64,000 bases of DNA from Brucella intermedia LMG 3301 (GCF_000182645.1 NZ_ACQA01000002.1:744001-808000), one strand, 5' to 3'. Shown: positions 51,499-60,562, counted from the first letter of the stretch. Notes: generated by a model from the letters alone, not told the origin. Made by a program: numbers and translations.

Positions 51499-51786
51499 AT
51501 GAAAACGCTGATGAGTCAGGCGGATGCGGAAGCGATCGCTATTGAAGCTTTAGCGTGGCTGGCGCAAGACAAGGACCTGCTGCCTCGCTTTCTCGCCCTG
51601 ACCGGCATCGAAGCGACGTCCATCCGGCAGGCCGCGCTTGAGCCCGGCTTTCTCGCGGGAGTACTGCAATTTTTCCTGTCTCATGAACCGACACTGTTGC
51701 GCTACTGCGAGGAAGCAGGACGAGATCCGGCAACAATAGACAAAGCCCTCACGCACCTGCCTGGCGGTCTGAACCAGCACCTCTAG
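51499..51786 (+). CDS. DUF3572-family protein
   Basis: A 95-residue cytoplasmic, all-helical protein (MKTLMSQADAEAIAIEALAWL, then LLPRFLALTGIEATSIRQAA and FFLSHEPTLLRYCEEAG), matching the DUF3572 family of Rhizobiales. Function unknown. The ATG at 51499 follows GCGGAGAAACCAC, a reasonable ribosome binding site. It diverges from divK and is followed by a terminator. Confidence 0.85.
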   Translation: MKTLMSQADAEAIAIEALAWLAQDKDLLPRFLALTGIEATSIRQAALEPGFLAGVLQFFLSHEPTLLRYCEEAGRDPATIDKALTHLPGGLNQHL

Positions 51787-51810
51787 GAGTGTGCTCAACC
51801 ACCGCATGAC

Positions 51811-51837
51811 AAAGCCCGGCAAAGCCGGGCTTTCTTA
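51811..51837. terminator. Rho-independent terminator between DUF3572 gene and rnk
   Basis: A perfect 10-bp stem (AAAGCCCGGC / GCCGGGCTTT) around an AAA loop, followed on the plus strand by TTTCTTATT. It lies between two convergent genes and may act in both directions, though the T-tract is better on the plus strand. Confidence 0.85.
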
Positions 51838-51841
51838 TTGA

Positions 51842-52270
51842 TCATTCAGCAGCAGGAGTTGCTGTAGCAACCTCGACTTCATTCGAAACCGACAACACGT
51901 TCAATTCGTGCTGCTTGCCATCGCGCGCCGTCCAGGAGATTGACTGGCCCGGTGCAAGGCCAATCAACGCGGTGCCGATTGGCGTGAGTATGGAAATCTT
52001 TCCCTGCGCAATGTCCGCTTCGCCAGGATATACGAGCGCCACCCGGCGCTGCTGTCCGTCATTGGAGCGAAACTCGACAGTAGAGCCCATGTGGATCACA
52101 TCCTGCGGCAAGCGCTTTGCAGGCACGACTTTTGCACGGTCGAGCTCGGCCATCAGTTCCTCGGCAATCTCCTCGAGACGTTCCGAAACATTGGTGGCCA
52201 ACCCCATCAGGCGTTCATAGTCGATTTCGCTGACGACGATATTGGGCTTCTTGCGATTCTTTCCGCTCAT
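51842..52270 (-). CDS. rnk: Regulator of nucleoside diphosphate kinase Rnk (GreA/GreB C-terminal fold)
   Basis: A 142-residue protein: an N-terminal helical part (VSEIDYERLMGLATNVSERLEE) and a GreA/GreB-like C-terminal domain (RVALVYPGEADIAQGKISILTPIGTALIGL). Rnk binds RNA polymerase in the secondary channel without cleavage activity and affects nucleotide metabolism in Pseudomonas. It lacks the N-terminal coiled coil of Gre factors. The tail is unusually Ala/Thr-rich. Confidence 0.88.
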   Translation of the reverse strand: MSGKNRKKPNIVVSEIDYERLMGLATNVSERLEEIAEELMAELDRAKVVPAKRLPQDVIHMGSTVEFRSNDGQQRRVALVYPGEADIAQGKISILTPIGTALIGLAPGQSISWTARDGKQHELNVLSVSNEVEVATATPAAE

Positions 52271-52582
52271 GGCGAGTGCTCACTGCTGTTGAAAGGTAAT
52301 AAATCTCCGTGCTGTTATGCACGAAGCTGTTCAGATTGATTTTGGAGAAAGCGCTTATTCGAAATCCGCTTTGGACAAGCGGCGTACCGTCCCCCGGAGT
52401 TCCCCTGCGCTAGGCAGAACTCGAGGGTAGCTATCCCGTGATCGGATGAACCCGATGGAGTATGGATGCAAAACGGTTGTTCATGGCACTAAACTTGGTG
52501 ATATTCCCGGCAATGTCAAGTGTAAGAACCTGCAGGACCTATATGCCGGTGGCGCTTCAGCCTTTCGATGCTATAAAAGGAT
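52271..52582. other. Divergent region between rnk and dinB
   Basis: About 310 bases before the LexA box. It must hold the rnk promoter and the upstream part of the dinB promoter. A frame from 52446 runs into dinB in another phase and is not credible. No RNA gene or repeat is recognised. Confidence 0.5.
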
Positions 52583-52597
52583 GTTCCTTTTATGTTC
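52583..52597 (+). promoter_or_regulatory. LexA (SOS) box of dinB
   Basis: GTTCCTTTTATGTTC matches exactly the alphaproteobacterial LexA operator GTTC-N7-GTTC. It lies 18 bases before the ATG at 52616 and covers an upstream in-frame ATG at 52592, which argues that the protein starts at 52616. Confidence 0.88.
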
Positions 52598-52615
52598 ATC
52601 AGACGGTTCGTCCTC

Positions 52616-53953
52616 ATGGCTGACACCACTGCCCCTAACAGTCCGGAAAAAGGTGTATGCCGCGATTGCCTTGCGCCGCAAAAGACGGATACAGGCAGGC
52701 GTTGCCATGCATGCGGCAGTCCGCGTCTTCTTCGCCATCGCGAGCTTTACAGGCTCTCCCTCGCCCATATTGATTGCGATGCATTTTACGCCTCGGTCGA
52801 AAAGCGCGACAATCCGGAGTTACGGGACAAACCCCTCATCATCGGCGGGGGGAAGCGCGGCGTCGTATCGACTGCCTGCTATCTCGCCCGTATTCATGGT
52901 GTGCGGTCCGCCATGCCCATGTTCAAGGCGTTGGAAGCCTGTCCGGACGCAGTTGTCATCAAACCCAATATGGAAAAATACGTGCGCGTCGGTCGCGACG
53001 TACGGCAGATGATGCGTGACCTGACGCCCCTCGTCGAGCCACTCTCTATCGATGAGGCATTCCTGGATTTGAGCGGCACCGAGCGACTGCACAAAGCGCC
53101 GCCCGCAATCGTTCTGGCGCGCTTTGCCAAAAGGGTTGAGGACGAAATAGGCATCTCCGCCTCAATAGGACTTTCCTACTGCAAATTTCTGGCCAAGGTT
53201 GCATCAGACATCGAAAAGCCCCGCGGTTTTTCTGTTATCGGCGAAGCGGAGGCATTAACCTTTCTGCGGGACCGATCGGTCAGCACGATCTGGGGCGTCG
53301 GCAAGGCCTTTGCAGCCAAACTGGAAAGTGACGGAATCCGATCCATTGGCCAACTCCAGACGATGGAGGAAGGAACGCTCATGAAAGCCTATGGCACCAG
53401 GGGCCAGCGTCTGTACCGACTGTCGCGAGGACAGGATAGCCGCAAGGTCGAGCCTGATCACGACATGAAAAGCGTCTCGGCCGAGACGACCTTCAACAAC
53501 GACCTGTCGGACGCAAATGATCTCGTTCCGGTGCTTCGCGCACTTGCCGAAAAAGTATCCCGGCGACTAAAAGCTGGTGACATAGCCGGACGCACCGTCG
53601 TCCTGAAGCTGAAAACCCGCGATTTCAAATTGCGTACCCGCAATCGCCAGCTTTCCGACCCCACCCAACTTGCAGATAGAATCTTTCGCCATGGATTGCA
53701 GCTTCTTGAAAAAGAGCTGGATGGAACGAAATTTCGTCTGCTTGGAATTGGCGTTAGCGAACTTTCTTCAAGCGACCGGGCCGATCCGCCCGATCTTGTG
53801 GACACACAGGCCACCAAACGCGCCGTCGCCGAGAATGCCATCGACCGGTTGAGGAACAAGTTCGGGGTGAGTGTTGTCGAAACAGGCTATACTTTCTCCA
53901 AGGGTAATCTGGCCCGCCCGCAAATGCCACCAGACAGAGATGAACAGCCTTGA
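52616..53953 (+). CDS. dinB: DNA polymerase IV (DinB) with an N-terminal zinc-ribbon-like extension
   Basis: A 445-residue Y-family translesion polymerase. Palm motifs are [13 protein letters not shown] and, for the catalytic acids, [13 protein letters not shown]; helix-hairpin-helix and little-finger domains follow ([15 protein letters not shown], then [13 protein letters not shown]). Before the palm is an extra ~45 residues with two CxxC knuckles at Cys15/Cys18 and Cys30/Cys33, a putative zinc ribbon absent from E. coli DinB. No beta-clamp motif was located with confidence. The LexA box just upstream shows SOS control and fixes the start at 52616. Confidence 0.93.
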   Translation: MADTTAPNSPEKGVCRDCLAPQKTDTGRRCHACGSPRLLRHRELYRLSLAHIDCDAFYASVEKRDNPELRDKPLIIGGGKRGVVSTACYLARIHGVRSAMPMFKALEACPDAVVIKPNMEKYVRVGRDVRQMMRDLTPLVEPLSIDEAFLDLSGTERLHKAPPAIVLARFAKRVEDEIGISASIGLSYCKFLAKVASDIEKPRGFSVIGEAEALTFLRDRSVSTIWGVGKAFAAKLESDGIRSIGQLQTMEEGTLMKAYGTRGQRLYRLSRGQDSRKVEPDHDMKSVSAETTFNNDLSDANDLVPVLRALAEKVSRRLKAGDIAGRTVVLKLKTRDFKLRTRNRQLSDPTQLADRIFRHGLQLLEKELDGTKFRLLGIGVSELSSSDRADPPDLVDTQATKRAVAENAIDRLRNKFGVSVVETGYTFSKGNLARPQMPPDRDEQP

Positions 53954-54082
53954 GTTTTCTCGTCGTGGAAACCCATGGAGAAATTTTCTACATTTGCCTC
54001 TAACGGCTTGACGAGACCGGTCTGTATCAATATTGGAACGGACCAAGGCAATGCCAAGTGATTTGGCAACGGCTTTACGGAA

Positions 54083-54156
54083 GGCCTCGTGGCGGAGTGG
54101 TTACGCAGAGGACTGCAAATCCTTGCACCCCGGTTCGATTCCGGGCGAGGCCTCCA
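54083..54156 (+). tRNA. tRNA-Cys (anticodon GCA)
   Basis: A 74-base cloverleaf: acceptor GGCCTCG / CGAGGCC, anticodon loop CTGCAAA with GCA, T-loop GGTTCGATTCC, and encoded CCA. It marks the left edge of a stretch of unrecognised small genes. Confidence 0.97.
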
Positions 54157-54217
54157 AATTTTCTCAAATAAAATCAATAATTTGTCTAGATTGCTATTGA
54201 TATCGGAGCAGATAGCC

Positions 54218-54641
54218 TTATTGCGCCATTCTGCAAATTGATTCCCTTGAATTACAAGGGTTTACAAAAAGGTCTGGCAAATCCACCCAACACATCTGAT
54301 TCCGTTTGTTATGATAAACAAGCAAGGTAGCGGAACGCCAGCCCGATAAACTCACAGGCATGCTCTGTGAGCCGCCCGTCTCAAACATCTCCCCGATTGT
54401 TCGTGGCGTTACGCCGGAGAGAGCTTTATAGCCCGGCGCAGTTTGGCTCGTAGATATCAAGCCTTTCGATAACGATTCCATTGATTGCTGGCACTAGAAG
54501 GACCTCGCGACCACAATGCGTCGGCACCCCGATACGAGCGTTGACGGTTACATAGCGTCGGATTCGGATCGGTGCCGGAAAATTCGCTTTTTCCGGCACC
54601 GATATCCAGCTCTTTTCAAATTCGCTACGGCTTAGTGACAT
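54218..54641 (-). pseudogene. Unrecognised protein, possibly one ~140-residue gene split by a frameshift
   Basis: A gene starts at ATG 54641 behind a very strong GGAGGTGA site and reads MSLSRSEFEKSWISVPEKAN to a stop at 54426 (71 residues). A second frame continues to 54218. Removing one base from the CCC run at 54432-54434 would join them (NCAGYKALSGVTPRTIGEMF ... ) into about 140 residues; the span is one over a multiple of three, as in the surer cases. I recognise no domain and the join is not certain, so a real 71-residue protein remains possible. Confidence 0.4.
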
Positions 54642-54669
54642 CTGACAGTCACCTCCATTGCTAGACGGC

Positions 54670-55332
54670 TCACTTCACAGTGACGTGGGAAAGCCGACCG
54701 TTTTCAAACTGAAAAGTCGCGGTGCACGCAGGGCCAAAACCAGCTCCTGTCCATGGCGAGATATTGAGAACATAGTCGCTGTCTTCGCCATTATATCCCT
54801 TTTCAAAGGCAACAGGAACCGAGTCGATGGTCCCAAATGATCGAATGACCTGGCATCCGCTTCCTTCTTCAAGCCAGTTGTCGGGCCCCTTGGCATTTAC
54901 GACTTGTCCGTTCTCTATCCTGAAATATACGCCCGGCTGATAGCAGGACAGCGATCCGGCCGTGCCGTTCACAACGTAAAAATTCGTACCCGGCAAATGA
55001 TTCATATCCTGTATTGTATCGGTGTTGCCTATTATCTGTTCGACCAATTCGCTCGGTAACGAGACAGGTGGCGTCCCGGCTTTAGCCCATTCCACCAGTT
55101 TTTCCGGCGTAACATCCTCGACAGTCGTCGTGGCTCCGGTAATGCCGGTGGACGCCGTCGCGACCAACTGGGCGAGAACATCCGGGGTCTTGGTGCTGAC
55201 TTTGCCGTTGCGATGCAGGTTTCGATACTGCATTTCAACGGTTTGGCATAGTCGTGTCAGATCCTGCGCCAGCCCCAGATTAGTGGCTGAAAGCAGACCG
55301 GCAACACCGATCACCCAAAAAAGAATCTTCAT
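54670..55332 (-). CDS. Exported protein of unknown function
   Basis: A 220-residue protein from ATG 55332 with a clean signal peptide (MKILFWVIGVAGLLSATN, cleavage near GLAQ). The mature part has four or more cysteines (LCQTVE, SCYQPG, GCQVIR, ACTATF) likely paired in the periplasm, and a C-terminal domain of beta-strand character (VYFRIENGQVVNAKG, TATFQFENGRLSHV). No family recognised. An open frame upstream to 55536 lacks family sense and was not used. Confidence 0.65.
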   Translation of the reverse strand: MKILFWVIGVAGLLSATNLGLAQDLTRLCQTVEMQYRNLHRNGKVSTKTPDVLAQLVATASTGITGATTTVEDVTPEKLVEWAKAGTPPVSLPSELVEQIIGNTDTIQDMNHLPGTNFYVVNGTAGSLSCYQPGVYFRIENGQVVNAKGPDNWLEEGSGCQVIRSFGTIDSVPVAFEKGYNGEDSDYVLNISPWTGAGFGPACTATFQFENGRLSHVTVK

Positions 55333-55580
55333 CTCAATCTTTACTCCCTGTCGGCGCTTCCCCGTTGAACAGCCTTTCATACATTTTTTTGTCATTCCGT
55401 TCTCAAACTCATTTGGTATTTCAAGTTTCGTTCGATTTCCCAAGATTTTTTTATGCAGCGCGGACCTGCGAGCCCCAGTGTCAAACCCCGCCATTCCTAG
55501 CCAACCAAACCGCTCAGCGAAACCCTCAGTCGTCACCCAAACCTGCGGTTGATTGAAATCAACTTCATCGCTGGCTTCTT

Positions 55581-55835
55581 ATGGTAGAGTGGCATCTCTT
55601 TATCATAATGGAACTCAACGTGGCCCATCCCCTTCTCATCGATAAAGTAGCCACAGCAATTGAACAATGTGGCTGGGAAACTGTCGACATTCTGCAAATG
55701 AATAACGTGATGGCGAGAGCAACCATCGCCGCCATTTACGACGTTCTTGTTGATCACGCTCAACAATCAAACAGAGAAGACGTTATCGAGTGGCTTATCG
55801 CCAGTCCAATCGGAAATAAGAACTCGCAACGATAA
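55581..55835 (+). CDS. Small protein of unknown function
   Basis: An 84-residue frame (or 75 residues from ATG 55608) with predicted helical content (LLIDKVATAIEQCGWETVDIL, then IAAIYDVLVDHAQQSNREDVIEWL). There is no signal peptide and no recognised domain; no strong ribosome binding site precedes either ATG. It is the only plus-strand gene of the islet between the two tRNAs. Confidence 0.4.
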   Translation: MVEWHLFIIMELNVAHPLLIDKVATAIEQCGWETVDILQMNNVMARATIAAIYDVLVDHAQQSNREDVIEWLIASPIGNKNSQR

Positions 55836-55957
55836 GCGAGATTAATACAAGACTTTTAAATCCTCCGCCGGGCCTCTGCTGGTGACAAGAAGCCTGTGGC
55901 AGAGTTATCCGACCGCTGTCAGATCGAGTACTTTCCCAGTATACGACACCGTGAGGG

Positions 55958-56236
55958 TCATTTACGGCCGCGCTGCTGTTCAACACACTTCCTTGCGTCC
56001 TGCCCCGGAACACACTGATCCTTTTTGGAGTTCAGAAGTCGATCCTGTTTCTGCGATTCGGACGCTTTAGGTACGTCAACGCTGTCAGGATCAGACGGCG
56101 GCCGTCCCGGTGCCGGCGGCGGGTTGCCCGGCACTTCGGGTTCCTGTGTGCCTGACTGTGTCGGCATCCCCGATTCCTGGGCGAAAGACACACTCGAAAA
56201 GCTTAACAGTAGCGCCATAAGGACTGAAAGTTTCAT
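55958..56236 (-). CDS. Small exported proline-rich protein, unknown function
   Basis: A 92-residue protein with a signal peptide (MKLSVLMALLLSFSSVSFAQ), a proline-rich middle (VPGNPPPAPGRPPSDPDS) and a charged C-terminal part with one pair of cysteines (QCVPGQDARKCVEQQ). It is probably periplasmic or surface-associated. No family is recognised. Confidence 0.6.
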   Translation of the reverse strand: MKLSVLMALLLSFSSVSFAQESGMPTQSGTQEPEVPGNPPPAPGRPPSDPDSVDVPKASESQKQDRLLNSKKDQCVPGQDARKCVEQQRGRK

Positions 56237-56333
56237 TTTTTCACTCCGACAGTTGGACCAATAGTAGGTTCAACGAAATTCGGAGTGACAATGTTCCTCA
56301 CCTGAAGCGGTTGGACGCTCGCTACCACTATGT

Positions 56334-56774
56334 CTAGAAAGTCAAAGGAACGCCAAGTTCCTTTTCACACAGGGTCAAATCCTCGGAAAATTTCGTCAGC
56401 AAAGGATCGTAGTCTGGTTCATCAGTGCTGTCGCTTTTAACGTACTCGGATATTGTCTGCGAAACCTTCATGAGGGAGCCAGCAGCGACGTCACAACTTA
56501 CGAATGCCTTATACTCAGCGGAGCTTGCATCCGCGTCTGCGGCTTGTCGCCAGTCAGACTGAGCACGTGCGACGGGAGTCGTCACCTTTTCTTCCATCGC
56601 GACGCCCAGCTCCCTGGATCGCCCATCGGAACTCTCGCCCAGTTCGATATAAGTCATCATCCCCGAAACGACGGCTTTATGAAGCGTCAACGCATCTTCT
56701 TTCGCACCAGCAAAAGCCGGAGATACGGAAACCAAGGCTAAATTCATAACAATAAAACTGGATGCCAAACGCAT
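56334..56774 (-). CDS. Exported helical protein of unknown function
   Basis: A 146-residue protein with a signal peptide (MRLASSFIVMNLALVSVSPAFA). The mature part is predicted helical and acidic (EYKAFVSCDVAAGSLMKVSQ, LLTKFSEDLTLCEKELG) with two cysteines. No family recognised. It is the rightmost protein gene before tRNA-Asn. Confidence 0.6.
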   Translation of the reverse strand: MRLASSFIVMNLALVSVSPAFAGAKEDALTLHKAVVSGMMTYIELGESSDGRSRELGVAMEEKVTTPVARAQSDWRQAADADASSAEYKAFVSCDVAAGSLMKVSQTISEYVKSDSTDEPDYDPLLTKFSEDLTLCEKELGVPLTF

Positions 56775-57055
56775 AAATCACTCCCGAACAATGTAGCGCT
56801 CGAACTTATACCGATGAGCGGAACCAAGCGCAAATCGGCCGCCTGCTCAGGCATTTTTAGTGGGACGCGCATACTGGTTATCGAAACAGATAACAGCTTA
56901 GCTATGGGCAACCTTATAGCGCAAGGCTGACATGTCAGGTTTATGACGTGCCGCTCAATCTTCCTTAACAGAGTCGTTTGAGCATACGAGTGAGATGGCT
57001 TCAGCGAAGCTCAAGGCCTTATGATTATGGATTTATAGAATTATCGAGCGCGAAG

Positions 57056-57130
57056 TGGCTCCCCGGGCCGGATTCGAACCAGCGACCAACCGGTTAACAG
57101 CCGGTTGCTCTACCGCTGAGCTACCGGGGA
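57056..57130 (-). tRNA. tRNA-Asn (anticodon GUU)
   Basis: A 75-base cloverleaf on the minus strand: acceptor TCCCCGG / CCGGGGA, anticodon loop CTGTTAA with GUU, T-loop GGTTCGAATCC, and encoded CCA. About 280 bases to its left (56775-57055) hold no recognisable gene. Confidence 0.97.
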
Positions 57131-57298
57131 ACAGGTGCTCGTTGCGTCAGCGAGGTGGCGTATAGCAAAAGGATTTCGCCTTTGCAAAGGGCTAAATCCA
57201 TTTTTTTTCATCTTTTTGCATTCTGCCCTCGAAACCCTATATTCTCTGGGAGATTTTCCGCCTGTGAATTGTAACATATCAGCCTGAGAGACGACCCA

Positions 57299-57586
57299 GT
57301 GAGTGATCAGTACGCCGAAATGCCCCGAAAAAAAGCCATTGTGATTCTTGGTCGGCGAATCCCCATGCCGCAATCTGTCATGATGCGTCGTATGCTTGGC
57401 GGCTCACTCGTAGTGGGCGGGTCTCTGGGGTTTCTTCCGATTCTAGGCTTCTGGATGCTTCCCCTCGGACTTATCGTTCTGTCGCACGATTCTCATCGCG
57501 TCCGCCGCTGGCGCCGCCGAAGTGAAATTCACATCTGGCGCAAATGGTTGAAGCGGAAGCCAACCGACACGCCAACTGCTCGATGA
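57299..57586 (+). CDS. Small inner-membrane protein, function unknown
   Basis: A 95-residue protein from GTG 57299. A basic N-terminus is followed by a glycine-rich hydrophobic pair of segments (MLGGSLVVGGSLGFLPILGF and WMLPLGLIVLSHD) and a strongly basic C-terminus (RVRRWRRRSEIHIWRKWLKRK). This looks like a two-helix membrane protein with cytoplasmic basic ends. I do not recognise a named family. The upstream distance to tRNA-Asn is about 170 bases. Confidence 0.65.
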   Translation: MSDQYAEMPRKKAIVILGRRIPMPQSVMMRRMLGGSLVVGGSLGFLPILGFWMLPLGLIVLSHDSHRVRRWRRRSEIHIWRKWLKRKPTDTPTAR

Positions 57587-57644
57587 GTCGGCAACCGGAC
57601 GAAACAAGCACCGACGGGGCAGCACCTGGGAATTGAATTCCGAT

Positions 57645-58463
57645 CTATCTGCGCAGCTCACCCGGGGTGAGCTGCCGATATTTCCGCAAAGCTGTGGTTA
57701 GGTGGCTCTGGCTGGAAAAGCTCAAATGGCGCGCAATATCTCTTATCGACATAGATGTCTTTTTAAGCAGCCGCTCGGCTTCATCGAGCTTTAGCCCCAT
57801 CAAATACTGATGAGGTGTCTGTCCGAAACTATTGCGAAAGGACGTTGAAAAATGGCCCGCCGAAATTCCGACCAAATCAGCCATATCCCGGACCGAAACA
57901 GGCTGATGAAAATTCTGGGAGAGGTATGTTTCAATACGATGGCACGCCAACTTGCTGAGTCCAGCTTTGCTATCAGTGGAAATTCGATTGCCCGGTGCAC
58001 TGCGAGCTATCGTATGCATGAGGACCAAACCAAGAGCGCGCAGATAAGGCTCATCCCCCTCACCTCGCAGGCGGATTTCATCCCAGATCATATTTGATAT
58101 CGGCAAGCATTCTTTACATAGGAACTTTGCAGCACTTCCAAAATTCTTGATCTCGTTCTTCCAAATATTCTGGAAAAAAACGTCCCGAAGAAGCTGTCCA
58201 TCAAACTGCCCTATCAATACTTCTGTGGGCTCGGGCCAATCGATTGTTAATTTCACGAAAGCCGGAATGATAAACACGGTACCGGTCGGGCAATTGGAAT
58301 TCTCGCCATCCCGGCCAGAACAACACCACCTCAGATTGCGAACCTGTTCTCTCAAGACGAGGAAAGTCGTCCCGCTTGCGCGATAATTGACCGGCCCCAT
58401 CTGCGTAGTGGCGCAGGTAAAGCCCCATCTAGTCCCGCTCATATGTGGTTCATACACAACCAT
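57645..58463 (-). CDS. AraC-family transcriptional regulator
   Basis: A 272-residue regulator. The C-terminal ~100 residues form the double helix-turn-helix domain (ETYLSQNFHQPVSVRDMADL, then GISAGHFSTSFRNSFGQTPHQYLMGLKL-type helices and SIRDIARHLSFSSQSHLTTALRKY). The N-terminal part is an unassigned effector domain. It diverges from sitABCD, so it might regulate that operon, but no evidence beyond position supports this. The start may be ATG 58463 or the inner ATG at 58442. Confidence 0.88.
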   Translation of the reverse strand: MVVYEPHMSGTRWGFTCATTQMGPVNYRASGTTFLVLREQVRNLRWCCSGRDGENSNCPTGTVFIIPAFVKLTIDWPEPTEVLIGQFDGQLLRDVFFQNIWKNEIKNFGSAAKFLCKECLPISNMIWDEIRLRGEGDEPYLRALGLVLMHTIARSAPGNRISTDSKAGLSKLACHRIETYLSQNFHQPVSVRDMADLVGISAGHFSTSFRNSFGQTPHQYLMGLKLDEAERLLKKTSMSIRDIARHLSFSSQSHLTTALRKYRQLTPGELRR

Positions 58464-58739
58464 TCCTCAGCCCCATCCCAGAGAATATTCAACAACAAGT
58501 CAATCAGTAAGCTCATCGTCACCTCATTCATTCAATCCACGCAGAGAATAAACTTGGTTTGTCGGGAGGCCGCATGCCCCTCGGCACTGACGCCCCCTTC
58601 GCAATGCAACCCATCATGGTATGTGCAATCTATACGTGTAGAAGCTTTTTGCAATCGGAATCTTGAGCCCTAACCAGCCCCTGCAGGTGCAAATGGATCG
58701 CAAAAGCACTTGTCAGTCGACTGTTATTCGATTATGCAA
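58464..58739. other. Divergent region between the AraC regulator and sitA
   Basis: With the operator that follows, about 306 bases separate the two genes. The part nearest sitA is AT-rich and carries the operator; the rest (58464-58680) shows no recognisable gene or repeat. Confidence 0.5.
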
Positions 58740-58756
58740 TTGCAAATTATTAGCAA
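58740..58756 (+). promoter_or_regulatory. Fur/Mur-like operator upstream of sitA
   Basis: TTGCAAATTATTAGCAA is a 17-base palindrome with only one mismatched pair besides the centre, lying 14 bases before the sitA ATG. A second, overlapping palindrome TGCAATTGCA ends inside it. The pattern resembles Mur-responsive and Fur boxes of rhizobial sit operons as I recall them, which fits manganese/iron repression. Because it abuts the ribosome binding site, a bound repressor would block transcription close to the gene. Confidence 0.65.
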
Positions 58757-58769
58757 TAAGGATTGGAAT

Positions 58770-59672
58770 ATGCGGAATTGCATTTTACGAACAGCAACGC
58801 TTGGTCTTTTGAGTGCAGCTCTTGTCTGGTCTAGCGCAACCGGCGCACTGGCGGAGAAATTCAAGGCCGTGACGACATTTACCGTTATTGCCGATATTGC
58901 GCAGAATGTTGCGGGCGATGCTGCAATCGTTGAATCTATTACGAAGCCAGGCGCGGAGATTCACAATTACCAGCCTACGTCCGGAGACCTGATCAAAGCG
59001 CAGGATGCGAAGCTGGTACTCTGGAACGGGCTGGGGCTGGAGCTTTGGTTCGAAAAATTCTTCGCCCGTCTCAACAATGTTCCAAGCGCAATCGTGTCCA
59101 ACGGCGTGGAGCCAATGGACATCACCGAGGGCCCATATAACGGTAAGCCGAATCCACATGCATGGATGTCCCCGAATGCCGCGCTAATCTATGTCGATAA
59201 TATTCGGGACGCCTTTGTCAAAAACGATCCTGCCAACGCAGCTACCTACAAATCAAACGCCGAAGCCTACAAGGCAAAGATCAAAGCCGCCATCGACCCG
59301 ATCCGAGCAGAGATGGAGGCAATCCCAAAGGAAAAGCGCTGGCTGGTTTCGAGTGAGGGCGCATTTTCCTATCTCGCGCGGGACTTCAACCTGAAGGAAC
59401 TTTATCTCTGGCCAATCAATGCAGACCAACAGGGCACGCCCCAGCAGGTTCGCAAAGTGATTGATGGAGTGCGTAAAAACGGCATCTCCGCCGTATTTTC
59501 GGAGAGCACCGTATCCCCCGCCCCTGCGAAGCAAGTAGCCCGCGAAACCGGTGCAAAATATGCCGGGGTTCTCTATGTCGATTCACTTTCAGAACCGGAT
59601 GGCCCCGTGCCGACATATATTGACCTGCTGAAAGTTACTTCGCGCACCATCGCTAATGGACTTAAGCAATGA
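58770..59672 (+). CDS. sitA: Manganese/iron ABC transporter binding protein SitA
   Basis: A 300-residue periplasmic cluster-9 binding protein with a signal peptide (hydrophobic to about residue 28, cleavage near ALAE). Candidate metal ligands appear as His in [11 protein letters not shown], His in PNPHAWMSP, Glu in [13 protein letters not shown] and Asp/Glu in the C-terminal lobe (FSESTVSP). The ATG 58770 is preceded by AAGGAT. First gene of the overlapping sitABCD operon. Confidence 0.93.
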   Translation: MRNCILRTATLGLLSAALVWSSATGALAEKFKAVTTFTVIADIAQNVAGDAAIVESITKPGAEIHNYQPTSGDLIKAQDAKLVLWNGLGLELWFEKFFARLNNVPSAIVSNGVEPMDITEGPYNGKPNPHAWMSPNAALIYVDNIRDAFVKNDPANAATYKSNAEAYKAKIKAAIDPIRAEMEAIPKEKRWLVSSEGAFSYLARDFNLKELYLWPINADQQGTPQQVRKVIDGVRKNGISAVFSESTVSPAPAKQVARETGAKYAGVLYVDSLSEPDGPVPTYIDLLKVTSRTIANGLKQ

Positions 59673-60562
59673 ATTTGTCCGCAGGTATTGATAAAGTACT
59701 TCACTCCGCGCCAGAAAAAGGAATCTATGTAAAAGACGCCACTGTCACTTACCGGAATGGCCATACGGCCCTGCATAATGCGAGCTTTGCTATTCCGACC
59801 GGAACAATTACGGCGCTGGTAGGCGTTAACGGCTCAGGAAAATCAACCCTGTTCAAGGCGATCATGGGGTTTGTAAAACTCGCCAAAGGTGAAATATCCA
59901 TACTCGGAATGCCGGTCGAAGCTGCACTGAAGCGCAATCTGGTGGCCTATGTTCCGCAGAGCGAAGATGTCGACTGGAATTTCCCGGTTCTCGTTGAAGA
60001 TGTCGTCATGATGGGACGCTACGGCCACATGGGCATGCTGCGCATGCCGCGCCGTCCCGACAGGGAAGCGGTAGAGAATGCGCTTGCCCGTGTGAACATG
60101 CTTGAGTTTCGCCATCGGCAGATCGGCGAGCTTTCCGGCGGGCAAAAGAAACGGGTGTTTCTCGCCCGAGCGCTGGCCCAGGATGGACGCGTCATTCTTT
60201 TGGACGAACCCTTTACCGGCGTGGACGTCAAGACCGAAGAAGCGATCATCGTTCTTCTTCGCAGCCTTCGGGATGAAGGACGCGTCATGCTGGTCTCGAC
60301 GCATAATCTCGGCAGCGTTCCCGAATTCTGTGACCGCACTGTATTGTTGAAACACACGGTGCTTGACTACGGTCGGACCACCGAAGTTTTCACGCAGGCA
60401 AATCTCGAAAAGACTTTCGGCGGTGTGTTGCGCCATTTCGTACTGACCCGGAATGAACGTTCCGGACGAGCACCCGTCAACGTCATAACGGACGATGAAC
60501 GCCCGTTCGTTGTTTATGAAAAAGGGGGGTCGGCGCCCCACGACCGGAGCCGGAAACAATGA
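59669..60562 (+). CDS. sitB: Manganese/iron ABC transporter ATP-binding protein SitB
   Basis: A 297-residue ABC ATPase: Walker [10 protein letters not shown], signature LSGGQKKR, Walker [13 protein letters not shown], and H-loop VSTHNLGS. It energises the SitCD permeases on the cytoplasmic side. The start overlaps the sitA stop by four bases and the stop overlaps sitC by four, showing tight translational coupling. Confidence 0.95.
   Translation: MNLSAGIDKVLHSAPEKGIYVKDATVTYRNGHTALHNASFAIPTGTITALVGVNGSGKSTLFKAIMGFVKLAKGEISILGMPVEAALKRNLVAYVPQSEDVDWNFPVLVEDVVMMGRYGHMGMLRMPRRPDREAVENALARVNMLEFRHRQIGELSGGQKKRVFLARALAQDGRVILLDEPFTGVDVKTEEAIIVLLRSLRDEGRVMLVSTHNLGSVPEFCDRTVLLKHTVLDYGRTTEVFTQANLEKTFGGVLRHFVLTRNERSGRAPVNVITDDERPFVVYEKGGSAPHDRSRKQ

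Noticed and set aside
52592..52615. DinB starting at ATG 52592
   Set aside because: This ATG is inside the LexA operator; the start at 52616 is preferred.
54083..54156. Integrated phage or island with its attachment site at tRNA-Cys
   Set aside because: No integrase gene and no second copy of the tRNA 3' end were found; the neighbouring orphan genes are reported only as a possible islet.
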